Part shown: positions 37,001 to 47,970 of the stretch, piece after piece | How positions within the stretch are numbered: position 1 is the stretch's first letter | How the letters are laid out: each line of letters opens with the position of its first letter | DNA from: Saccharina japonica | Taxonomy: Eukaryota; Sar; Phaeophyceae; Laminariales; Laminariaceae | Direction: 5' to 3' | Assembly (NCBI GenBank): GCA_008828725.1 | Contig: MEHQ01000728.1 | Span: forward strand, 67,833-131,832 | DNA length: 64,000 bases | Notes under the pieces: model-generated | Seen by the model: only the letters and a program-made list of their open reading frames with translations | Databases searched by the model: none | What the model was told of the DNA's origin: nothing | Translations under genes and position numbers: made by a program

Positions 37001-40000
37001 GTTAACCGTTTCAACGAACAATGTGACACCACTGTGAGATGACTTGCATGCGTATTCGTGCGGCAGGTTCAAGAAGACGATGCTCATCGAGAACAGCGAG
37101 AATGCGATCCCGGTAAACACTGGTTCCATAAGGTGAGAGTGGCACCAAACGGTCGTATATAAATTGTCAGGCGCCCAACCCTCAACGAGGCCGTGTATAG
37201 TATATGTTTGACGCCGTATGTTGTTTGAGCCGGTGTACAACGGGTGGATAGATGGTTGCAGTACCACTCGCCGCGCGGGCGGGAAACATTGCTCAAACGT
37301 ATGCGGCGCTCTCTCTTGAGGTGGACACCACATCCGTGGTGCTCCTTCAAGAGGCGCATGACGATAGTTGCTCCGGCGGACACGACTGAACCAAGGTCCC
37401 CAACTGTAGGACGGCTCTCTCGATCTGATGTTGTAAACCGACAGCCCAAGGCTAAATGCTCAGCAGTGTTTTACTGCGTCGCGTTTGTTTCGAATCGTGA
37501 CCAATTTGCCGAACGTGGTCTGCTCCTCTCCACCCCTTGCCTGTGATCGCGTCTGTGATTGGCCAGGTTCCGCGACGATGCGACGTTCAGAGGGAACGAT
37601 GGTATTGGTATCGATAACTCCGACGGTGGGTTCGTCAGGTCAGTGTGCACATATTTTTTGTCATCCCGTCGTCTTCGGTTCGTAGTTGATGTTACTGAAA
37701 CGGTACGGATGCCATCACGAAACGTTTTCCAGCATGGCCGCCCCTTGTTAGCAGGCCTAACGCCGGATGGTACCGAAAACTGTGCGACGGGTCCCGATTT
37801 TGTCAGGTTCTCTGAGACCGCGACGTTCGACAACAACGGGATCCAGTTGGAAGGCTTTGATGGCTGCAACATCCAGAATGACGCCACCTCCAAAATGAGG
37901 TGACGATAAACTTGTTTACCACACGGCGGAAATTTGAAAAATGGACGTTTCTAGTCATCTCCCTATATTCCTCGTGTATTCGAGGTTGAAGCCGTAACAG
38001 TCGTGCTTGTTTTTGCTAACTTGTACGAGGTTTTAGTTATTACCTGGTCTGCAGGGGTTTGCTTTCAGCACTTCCACGTATTTCTAGAACGTGTGTGCTG
38101 CAGGTTACTCGATATACGAAGTGCTAGATGGCCCGAAAATGACCTGTAGAGTGCAAAGGGACAGGCACCGGTTTTCTCCTTTTCGCCCACATTACGTATA
38201 AGCTATACATCTACGTTGCACCCCTGCATCCTTTAGAGAGGAAAACTTCTACGTTTCGGAGAGAGAACAAAAACACACCCCCGAGAGTCTTCGGTTTTGT
38301 CAGATGTATCAGATTTACATCCTATCACCGTTTTTGAGGTGCTCATGTGAGTATAACTTCGCCACCCAAGGATGCGCATTAAATTAATTTGTCACCTACA
38401 TATCATAGCACATCACATGTCTAGGTGGTATGCCGTCCTCTCGTCAGTGCAACTACAGTGTGACCAATTCACCCGCAGCGACTTCATTGGGAAAACATAT
38501 GTGTGAAACTCGCCGCCGCCTCGCTCTGCCGTAAGGGACGCCGTGCTCATCGCTCGGGTTAATGTGCTCGTTTTCTAATATGTTGAAGCCTTGCTTTCTG
38601 TTTCAAAATAACGTGGGACACTTTTCTACGGTGTGCAGCTTCCGAGGAGAAGCGACGTTTAGCAACACTAGGTGCAGGAATGCCGAGGGCACGCCGGTGT
38701 TCAACGCCGGAATCCTGAAGTGAGCCGTGTTCCTTGTTTCTGGTTGCCCGCCCCACGAGTCGAGTATGTGAAGGGCAACGCTGTTCGGGTTGTCTGCGGT
38801 AGACTATTCCATCCAACAACGGCGGTGTAGTGATCGATCGACCATTCAGCTGACACCCCTATTGGGTGCGATACATCGTATCCGTACTGTTTAGTGAGTT
38901 TCAGCATCGAATCCTCGGAAAGAGAGATACGAGCGTATACTATGGGTTCAGTAAATGCAAGCGGCACCTCACTCCCGGCCTTATTGCATAGGTATACATT
39001 TCCTGTTGCAGCAGCTGAGTACAATCTTGGGTCTTCGAAAGTCTGTGAGATATGGTGCATTCGCTTATAGATAAGATGGGCGTAGCAACTCGCCCCTTCA
39101 TTAGGTTCGTCTCACGTGCAGTCCCACTCCACGGCCTGACACCGAGCCCCTGTAACTCTGCTGTGTCAAACCCGCAGCTTTTACGGGAAGGCGAGGTTCA
39201 ATGACAACAATGGCCGGGGCAACGGCGGCGCTGTTCTGAACCGACTGGGATCACTAACGCGAGTGCATCGCGTTTCAATGGACGCGAATCTTGTGCTTTT
39301 GTTTTGAGACACGGCTCGCATGTAGTTCTCTCGTGCGTAGCGGATGGTTTTCCTTGGGTCTTCGCTGACTATAGCTGCGTCTCAATGGTAGGTAGTGTTG
39401 CCGTCGCCCACGGATGCGGGATGGCGTGGCGGCAGCTTGAATTGGACGAAAAATGCACGGGGCACTGCGCAACAGAGCACTGCTGGTAACGGCAGTGCTT
39501 GTCTTATGTCAATATCACGTGGGGGCCTTCTTTCTCGGCAAGATATTCATGACACGCAAGAAATCGGTGCCATCCGCCATCCATCCGGAGAATGCATTGT
39601 ACGCTGTCCTCTACACGCAAGAATGTACGCACAAGGTGCCGGACTCCGCCTCACAAGAGGTTCATGGTAGGATACAGCGCTCCCCCTTGTTGCGACTCGC
39701 CGAACACCTCACGGTGCTTCGCGTCTGATCGAAGCAACGTCTGCCTCGTCGGTGAAAACTTGGCGTGCTCCGTCTCGGCAATGTGACGATGCGATGATGT
39801 ACCTATGATTTCAAGACATCGGGGGAAAACATACTCCGCGCTGATTCGTATCATATATCTCCGCACATTCGTTTACCTTGCTCTTTGCGCGGAACGCACC
39901 AAATTGCTGTGTGTGTGTTTTGTGGCTCCAGCTTCCGAAGCGCTGTCCAGTTCAACAACAATGTTTGCGGAGACTTCGGTGGTGGTCTCGCTGTCGAGGG

Positions 40001-43000
40001 TGGAGACGTCACGTGAGTGCTGTGAATGTGAATTTTGAGAGCGATGAAAAATTGGAAGTACAGGTGGTATTTTTAAATAACGATATTTCCCATGTATATA
40101 TGGACAAAGATCGTCGATTGCAGGTGGGACTTTTATGTTGACCGCTCGCCGCTAATGGGGTGGAGCAAGTGGAACACTTCATTCACTGTCGAAGACCACG
40201 TCAATTCATCAACCGCTGTGACGTTTTAACACTTGTGTAGCTCTATAGACGCATGCTACGATAGAGGTGCACCATGTTTTTTCCCGAGCTCCTCACTTAA
40301 GGAGCGTCATACCTCACCGAAAAAAAGATTTTGGAGGAAAATAAAAGTGCTGCCGGATGAGAAATATCACGACCGAAGTATATTCTGAAACTTTATTCGT
40401 CACAAAAACGAAAGTCCGACGAATTTGGGTTAAGGAGCCCTATCGTTCAGAAACCGATTCAGCCAAAAAAAGGTATACCTTCCTCTATCGTAGCACGCGT
40501 CTATATGTGGTTTCACCGCAGTACTGGGGGTAGTGTAAATATCGGAGCCGTGCGAATTTAAGTTCACTCGGTGAAATCCGCAAAAGTACGTATACTCGCC
40601 CGCTATCGCCGCTTTTTTCGAGAAGAAGAAGAAGGCGGTTAGCTTCGCACAAAACAAGCTATCAGTAGCCGCAAGCGAGGAGTACGTGTAGAAGACGGTA
40701 GCGTGTTGGCTCCTCTGTTCGAAGCGCCGAATTTAGGCGCGGGTACACGAATTTCGCCCTAGTCATCAACTTTTTACGGAGTTCCGCAGGCTTTCGCAGG
40801 CTTTCGCAAGTACATGACCAAATTACCCGAGGCCGACGAATCGACTGCCGTTTTTGTCGTGTTTCTCCGGCGTGACAGGTTCCGGAAGGGGGTGAAGTTC
40901 AGCGGAAACATTGGCGAATCTGGCGGCGCTTTCGCTGTCCTAGTCCGCAGGGATTACAACACGTGAGTTCTTCAGTTCGGCATTACATTGTTTTCAAGGC
41001 GGGTCAAGTGAAAATCAGTAGACAACATATATATATATATATATGTTGCGTATCAGAGTCCACACGCAAGTGATGTTCGTGTGGAAGCTTTTACGAGCGA
41101 ACTGTAAGTTGGTCAAATTGCGGGGTCGACGAACAGCTGTTCCGCAAACGAATTTGAAGCATTTTGATTGGCGGCTTGGATGAAGCCAGACGTTGCAGCG
41201 AGCAAGTTGCTCACAGATCACAGGGCTTGCACCCCCCCCCTGAGGTTTACGCTTGTCCCCTCCCCCCCGCACCTCAGCTCTAGTCAACTCATAATGATAT
41301 TATGTATCTGGGCCAAAAATGCGCCACTAACACACGTATCACCATTAGTGCGGTTGAAGCGAGCCTGTCTGACGACAGCTCCGCGCTACCTTCTAAAGAC
41401 TGTCCTTCGTCATCGTTCCGATCCCAGTGGGGATCATACGACGTGAGGGCAGTCATCTTCAGTCGATCTGAATTCCAACAGATTACGGGTCCCGTTGCTC
41501 ACTAGCGCTCCACAACTGCACGAACAGCGGAACTTCGTCAAGAGCCCCTCCCTGCACGCCTACGAAGAGCGGACAACATTTGTGTCTGCCGCTGAATTGG
41601 TCGACCAGTACCTCGCGTACTCTGAAATAGACGCCAGCCACATTTCGCGGAGCCATCAAGCACATGCTTTGCAACGCTCAGCAAATCGAGGGAGCCTCTG
41701 TATTGTTGATCGAGATAAAAAGACCAGGACGAACGCCACGGGACGACGTATAGTCGAGAATTCCCCCATGACCCGTGACAAACACCGCTGACTAACATAA
41801 GGGATTCGCACGTATCGTATGGTGCAAGGCAGCCCACTGTGACAGACACCGGAGACTGGCGTACGGGATACGGAATTCGTGCGTGAGACTGATTTCACGC
41901 AGAGTGTTGATCGTATCAACGAATAAATATTCGTCCTTTGCCACTTGTTTTTGGCGAGACGAAAGCTTCGAAGGGTGCTAGTCTGCTCTAAGTATGAAGG
42001 TTGAGATCGCCAGCTGTGCGTAATGTCCGTTCGGGAGAAGTGTCCGCGAGGAATCGGACGTCTACTGCTGTGCTACTGTAGAAGCTTCATGCCCATCACC
42101 ACTGTCACAAGCGAGACAAACCTCGAAGAGTACGAGACCACGAGTTTTAGTTAGAGCTTGGTACGGCAATACACTCAACTACTGTATTTCGGGTAAGACA
42201 TTTCTCGCTCATCATCGCTGCTACTGCTGAACGTTGAGGTTACCGTCTGCGCGTAGCATCGGTGCCAGGGACGTGGTCCCGGCTGATCGAACGCCTACAG
42301 CTGTAGCCAGAAATCCTACACGTCATCACTACGGCTGCCACAGGCAAGAAAGCCTCGAAGCACTCAAGTCTGCGGTTTGGACTTCCAGCTACGCGCGACA
42401 TCACGTGTTATACTGCAAGTTATCTGGAGGATGACACGGTCCTCTGTCCGTAATATCCGTGTCGGAGACGTCTTATCGCTTGGTCGGACGCGTCCTGCTG
42501 TAGTTGAAAACGTGACGCTCGTCACTGCTGTTGCTGCCGTAAACACGAAAAACCTCTCTGCCGATTTGAATTCGAGCTACGTACGGCGTCGCGTCCAACT
42601 GCTGTGCTGCGAGTTAATAATCCCATATTAATCACCGCTTTGAGTACTGACGAACGTTGAGACGGCCGTCTGTGCGTAATATCCGTGCCGGAGACGTGTC
42701 CGGCTGATCGGACGCCTACTGCTGTAGCTGGAAACTTGACGTCCGTCACTAGCCTCTAAAAACAATAATTAGTTGTCGCTCTGAGACCAGATCTCGATAG
42801 ATGGCTGCAGGATAGTCATCATCAGGTCATCTCAATTCCAACAATGCATGCTAATATGCTGAAGTTGTCTGCTTGACGATAAAGTTTCCCACTTTGTTTT
42901 GTGCTCCCTCGTGCATTCGACTACGCATGGTTTACGAAACAACACTTTCTGCCAATACCTTTCTGCCAAACAAGGGCACAGTATTCTGATCATTAACCTG

Positions 43001-43638
43001 TGACATGCGTGGCCTCCCCCATGACCGCGCCTTCCTTATCTTGCGCAGCGGCGAGGTAGTCGATTCTGGCTTCGGCTCACTTACCTTCGAAAAGCCATCC
43101 GAAGTGAGCTTCGAAGACAACACCGCCGTAGGGGTAAGTTGGGGGTCCGTACGTTGTTGTACGATGGGGTTGCTCGTGTCGCTTGTATTTTTGGCATGTT
43201 ACAGAAGCCCGTTTTTTTTTGCCGGTTAGGCATCGTCAATGTGTTAGGCATCGTCAATGCGCACCCACCCGAGGCTGAACCATTCAATGCTCGTCAATGG
43301 CTTCACGAATGCATTATATACACGTGTGTAATATCTGGTACGTACTATAGTATGATATGTTACCTGGTGCATACGAGCTTCTTGAGAGTGCGGAAGAAGA
43401 GCGTTTTGGCGGTCTCGTTCGCTTGCGTTGCGTCCACACGAGTTGACAACTCAGACTCACATGATGACCGTTACGCCAACAAAATGGCACTTACCATAAA
43501 ACACTCGTCGGTCTGTCATAACGCCTGTCGTTGGTTCCCGTGCAGACCGACAACAACTGCACCGTGGCCGAAGTTGAGGAGGGAACCACGCTGACTGGCT
43601 TCCCCAATGATGACGTGTGCGTCGCAGCTACTACGTGA
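30162..43638 (+). CDS. Gene B: secreted beta-helix protein with PMP-like repeats
   Basis: Rebuilt from splice phase. Exons: 30162-30220, 32429-32614, 35776-35857, 36306-36439, 37067-37132, 37567-37638, 37807-37899, 38639-38719, 39178-39258, 39932-40012, 40879-40962, 43049-43133, 43546-43638. The total is 1,197 nt, one open frame of 398 residues plus TGA. Exon 1 is a signal peptide (MVNSWGMGSVLALGALSTA). Then comes an N-terminal part (ACDALDNYLD..., FINVAFFIMPGAALVFDMPE), then repeats F(K/R)xxAxFxxN, for example FRDDATFRGND, FRGEATFSNT, FYGKARFNDNN...GGAV, FRSAVQFNNN...GGGLAV and FRKGVKFSGN...GGAFAV. This is the pattern of chlamydial polymorphic outer membrane protein (PMP) repeats, which build right-handed beta-helices. 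Most repeats occupy one short phase 2-2 exon. Exon 9 needs a GC donor. Role unknown; an extracellular or wall location is inferred. The 3' end could lie further on. Confidence 0.75.
30255..30320. repeat. AGT/AGC trinucleotide tract in gene B intron 1
   Basis: Mixed AGT then AGC then AGT triplets. Further short TAC and CTG runs are at 30750-30782. The poly-Ser/Ala frames are by-products. Confidence 0.85.
31430..31457. repeat. Short TTAGGG-like cluster
   Basis: GGTTAAGGTTAGGGTTAGGG followed by TTCGGG, inside gene B intron 1. Too short to be a telomere relic by itself. Confidence 0.75.
32006..32120. mobile_element. MITE family 2, copy 2, in gene B intron 1
   Basis: Left TTACGGGGGACC...AAATAGGACC and right GGTCCTATTTACTAGTGGCC then CTCCGTAA. 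The loop contains AAAACCTATATATTTA and TTTTTACTAACA, matching the 10882 copy. About 115 bp with TA adjacent on both sides. Confidence 0.78.
32753..32781. repeat. (AGC)n microsatellite in gene B intron 2
   Basis: Short AGC run. A (GAGT)n run follows at 33133-33158. Both are intronic. Confidence 0.85.
33900..34055. repeat. (AGT)n microsatellite in gene B intron 2
   Basis: About 150 bp of AGT triplets with rare GGT/AAT variants, directly abutted by a MITE at 34056, then resuming as AGT at 34189-34215. Confidence 0.93.
34056..34188. mobile_element. MITE family 2, copy 3, inserted in the (AGT)n tract
   Basis: Left TTACGGTGGACCATAGTTAA and the reverse complement of the right end, TTACGGGGGACCGTAGTAAA. 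The loop is in reverse orientation relative to copies 1 and 2 (AAATATATCGGTTTTTGTG). The microsatellite continues on both sides, with TA at each junction. Confidence 0.82.
34216..35775. other. Rest of gene B intron 2, nothing recognised
   Basis: No repeats of note, RNA genes or convincing ORFs. Confidence 0.45.
40248..40501. mobile_element. MITE family 1 (254 bp) in gene B intron 10, TATA target duplication
   Basis: Ends GACGCATGCTACGATAGAGG and CCTCTATCGTAGCACGCGTC. TATA flanks both sides (40244-40247 and 40502-40505). Same 254-bp length as copies 13079 and 62102, in reverse orientation to them. Confidence 0.9.
41999..42750. repeat. About 200-230 bp degenerate tandem repeat in gene B intron 11
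   Basis: The core GTGCGTAATATCCGTGCCGG, AGACGTGTCC, TGATCGGACGCCTACTGCTG recurs at about 42015, 42250, 42440 and 42675 with drift. It accounts for the unusually long intron between exons at 40962 and 43049. Confidence 0.7.
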
Positions 43639-44690
43639 TGTGTCGTCGGCAACACTTTAGGCGGGGTATGTTAGGGAAACACATGGTGCATGTTCGAGTT
43701 TCGTGCCCGCAACTTCTTGTGGGCTGTTTGGTCAAACCATGTCGGCAGGGCCGTGGTGGCCGTCGTCTGCGTCGAAATAGGCGGCGGTTAGAGGCGCCCG
43801 GCGTGTGTTCTACGTGGGACACTGTGTGCAGCCGACACTTTCACTGTCGAAGGCGGTATTGGCATCATGAACGATGTTACTCATTTGCTGTTGGCCGCAT
43901 GTATTTATTGACAGTGGAGGATATGTGTGTTATGGGTGGTGTCGTAATAGATACACTCCGGGAAGGCCTAAACCACCACTCACTTCGTTGGAAATGTGAT
44001 TATCGAGGCTCTTGTCTTTGTGACAAGAAATGCAGAGGTGGCATCTACAGTAGTGACTGTGGAGAACGCTTGTGATGGTAGAGAAAAAGAGAATGGAAGA
44101 AAAGGCGCTTATGTGTGGCCACAATGCGGAAACGACGAAGACTGATCAAGATGAGCGTGCTCATCGCCCTATCGCCTCGGAAAAATGCACACGCTCCCCA
44201 TGTACGGGTAGATGCACTCTACGGGCTGTTGTACTGTCCGTCTGTTCCAATATTCTTTATGGCGGTAAGATACCGTAGCTTCCCTGCAATCTTGTCGATA
44301 TCCAGACAGATATTAATTGATTGTTCCTACGTAAGAGTTTACGAGTAGGTTCTATCCATCGAGTCGGAAACAACCAATACAACGGTAAATGTTTAGGGCA
44401 AACTCCTGTGTTATAAAGCACTACCAGGTACACGTTTTAAGCTACTCGTACAGTAGTTTCGTATCCCCCGTTTGTTCATTTTTTCGAGCCGCTTTGGTGC
44501 ACACTGAGCACGCGTGACTCACAACGACGAAATTGGAAGAATCGGCGGGACGTTAGCTTCAATGGTGCGGCCAAAAGAAAGGGTGGTTGACACAGAGACA
44601 AGCCGTTTGCGCCCAAGACCCCCCTTCCTGCGTGCCGTGTGGGCCGGACGAGACTATTTATCTGAAAATCGGTGTTTTAATGTTTTGATC
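43639..44690 (+). other. Possible further 3' coding of gene B, unresolved
   Basis: Past the TGA at 43636 there are coding-like pieces: DTFTVEGGIGIMND at about 43832-43873 after a GTGTGCAG acceptor-like site, and HFVGNVIIEALVFVTRNAEV at about 43980-44040. Neither joins the preceding exon in phase without a guess, so they are left out of the model. Confidence 0.3.
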
Positions 44691-44694
44691 AAAA

Positions 44695-45190
44695 TATGCA
44701 TGCCCTTGCGACGGGTACCTCGTCGCGTATCATAACGTAAAATCACACAGCACACAGCAGCACGTCATGCGGCGATAGATAGATCTTCGACCTCGACATA
44801 TAATCGATCCATACTCAACCAGCTTGGTGTCGGGCAAGGCCAGTGAATGTGTATGACGACCTTGAAGGTGTGCTTGATGTGGCACCGTCTCTCGGGGGTC
44901 GAGAGCTTACTCGCGGCGAGAGGTTGCTCGTGTTGATTTGTTCATGAAAGGAAGTATCCCCTTGTGCCGAATGAGTATCTCGTTGTGTATCATAACTACC
45001 TGTAACGTAAAAACACACAGCACACGGCATCACACACGACGATAGACATTCAAACTGGATATGGAATCAACCCACGGTCAACCCGCTTCGAGTCTGGTAG
45101 AGCCAGTGAATGCAGGTGACGGCCTTGAAGATATCACGTGGATCAGTGGTGGCAGCGAGACAATTGGGCAGGACCAGTGAATACCGCCTC
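44695..45190. repeat. About 265-bp tandem duplication
   Basis: Blocks TCGTATCATAAC, CGTAAAA(T/A)CACACAGCACAC, GATAGA and GCCAGTGAATG...GACGACCTTGAAG occur at 44710-44870 and again at 44985-45135, with a partial third block (CCAGTGAATACCGCCTCGAAGATA) at 45175. Confidence 0.65.
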
Positions 45191-45707
45191 GAAGATACAA
45201 TGTTTTCGTGTACCCACGGGAAATCCGTATTCCCGTTTCAATATGCCTGGAAAACACATCCTGGAAACCCTTAAAAAACGCACAACACGCTCGCACATCG
45301 TGCAAGCCAACCACAATCATACGGGGTGCACATACGGCATCATCGTCGAACGGCACCCGCTGGGCCCAATGAGCCACCAGACGAGCACGGGTGATCCCTG
45401 CGGCGAAGTTTCTGCCGCTTCTTCTCGGCAAAAGGAATTGCCAGCGGGGGGGCGATCTTGCTGGAAGGCCGGCCGAAAGTCCGAAGGTGCCCGCACAAAG
45501 CGCCTGCGAGACCGACGAGGAAGAGTGGCGTCGACAGCAAGGCTCCGTACAGCCCCTCGCCCCGACAGCAGCAGCAGCAGCAGCAGTAGAGCTTCACGGG
45601 AGCAAGACGGCGATGATATCACTGGCTTTTGCTATCTAAATGTGCTTCTGCGAGTCCATACATCTAGCCGGATGTGCAGCGATACTGGCGTCGCCCCCCC
45701 CTGCTGA
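45138..45707 (+). other. Open reading frame of 189 codons, unknown and doubtful
   Basis: The plus frame has an RK-rich middle and an AGC-triplet Ser run. The opposite strand at 45622-45317 also stays open and starts with a Leu-rich stretch created by the same triplets. No domain is recognised, and the two antisense frames argue for GC-driven openness rather than a gene. Confidence 0.15.
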
Positions 45708-47970
45708 GTTCAGCGATCTTCTAAGCGAGAGACCGTGAACCATCGCCCCCATAGTGAATTTGTTTTACATATTTCGCGTATGTATGTATTCAGATCCATA
45801 CTAACAAGCTCGCGCAATGGACTACTACACGAGAAGGCAAGTTTAGGCGGCGCATGTATCGAATGAACAGTTCAAACTGTTCGTACTGGTCGTCTCGGTT
45901 ATAACACCGTAGCGTAGTACGCGCTATCTTCCACTCAAATTCCGTTATCATGGCGCTGAAACACGGAGAAAAAAAAACAGTTTTGAGTTTCATCGGGGTA
46001 CTCATTTACCCGGATACCCGTCAAAATGGCATTCCCCGGCGGGTAGGGTAGGGTCCGGAATGTAAAATTTGGTGGGTACCCGTTTCTGGCGGGGTACGCG
46101 CATGGTCTTACCTCTGGTGCCTACACTGCCCTTCCCCCGCCAACCAACCAACCCCCGCGCGTCTACGTCCCTATGTTGATGTGCGCATAGGTTGTCCACA
46201 CGTCCCACGCTACCACCTTCTGTCACTTGAGTGACTTTCGAACGCTCAGCACGTGTATGCCGTTTTATTGACAAATCAGCATAAACATCGCCACCAGCTG
46301 AAGGCTCAGAGCCGCCGTCTCAAGTGCCAGACGCGCAAGACTTCGCGCCGAATAATCCGCCGGCCTACGAGTACCTTTTATGTGCCAAAACGGTCTGCAG
46401 CAAACAAACGGCTGCGGCTTTCTTGCTGGGCCTTTACTAACCAAACCTCGAAGCAGCGTCTGCATCCATAATTTCACCCACAGGTTAAGGCGCCGCGACG
46501 ACATACATGTACGCCACGACCAAGGCTTAGTCAATCGAATCCGGCACGGCCGACATCGTCAACGACGACCTCTGCATCCCTATCAGGGGGTGCCCCGTCG
46601 CCCGTGTTTCCAACAACATACTATTAATACAGGTCTGCTCTAACTGTTCCCGTACCATCTGCGAGCCCCGTACCATCTGCGAGCGCCTCGGCATCAAAAA
46701 CATCGCCACGATCCCCCACCATCTCAGCAATCAACGGCGGCGTCGAACGCGACAATCGCACGGTGGCTCTGGCGCTCGCTATTATTGTCGGCGAAATGAT
46801 AATACAAAACTTGAATTGATGTTGACCTTTCGAAGTATCGACACTTTCGATCAAGTTGAAATAATCGAGAACAACCCCAAACCGGCCCAAACGTGTCGTA
46901 CACACAGCGAAAAACATACAAGCCAGCCCAGCCTGCTGGAAAAATACATTCAAACATGCCAAGCACAAAAACAAAGCATTGGCTTGCTCACCAGCTGAAT
47001 CGGGGGCACACAAGAAGACCAACATTCTCGAGAAAGCCATCTGCCAGCTACGTACTAAAAAACGCCTACGTACTACGCAGGAATACTACAATGAATGGCC
47101 GGCATTTGACAAGAGCAGCAGGTCTGGTCAGAATTACAGTATTAAATGCTTAAAAACTGAACGCGCTCTATACTCTAAATCGTACTATTAATAGCGGGTC
47201 CGCCTACGTACGACGTGAGCAGTAGGCGTCCTAAACGAAAGCTCTCGGGGACATCGTCTGCAAAGTGAAGCCACAACTCAAGAACTATTAGAGTATAGCT
47301 AACCGGATCCACTCTCGACATTCGGCCTTCCCCCCTACGCCAACCCCCTACGTAGAGACGACTTGCAACAACAAGCGTTGGAGTTCGGACGGTAGCGCCA
47401 GCGTCGACAGCCCTCAGCCGTGCTGAACTATTGATACTACAGACGGAGCATTCCGATGCGGGATGCGGGATGCGGCACACGTGCCCCGCAGCTTGCCGGG
47501 AAGTAGCAGCAGGCGTCACCGGTATAGCTGACTCCACACCCGGAAGGCCGTTAAAGCATACAGCAGGGGCTGCCTGTCCCCTATCCCCTGCAGTTGGCGA
47601 TAGCGACCTGAGGACGTCAAGGCGACATCGCGTGCGGAAACCGGCGCATTAGGAAAGGTATCGTTACTGAGCGGTAGGGGGGCTGGAGAGCCGACAATTC
47701 GGTGCTAGTGGGTACCTGCACGGCTTGATACATGCTGCCTGTTGGAAGAATGGAAGCCGTTTGCGGGCCTAACGCCAGGTGGTCTCCACAGCGGCAGTGC
47801 ACCGTCCGCTCCAGACAATAGAGTACGGTAGGTTTGATCTCTCTTATCTATCTCTCCCTCCTGTGGTCTGTCATCTCACCATGTTCGAACTGATCGTCGG
47901 GTGTTGTCGGCTGTGTTAGCATATGGACGTTGAGATCCATACGTATCTATTGTGATGTACACTACTGGTC
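45708..47970. other. No assignable gene
   Basis: Some open stretches (for example minus 47040-46624) but no domain, splice chain or repeat that supports a gene. Confidence 0.35.

Noticed and set aside
45317-45622. Minus-strand frame with a Leu-rich signal-like start
   Set aside because: The Leu run is the reverse of a CAG triplet tract and the rest shows no domain or splice context.
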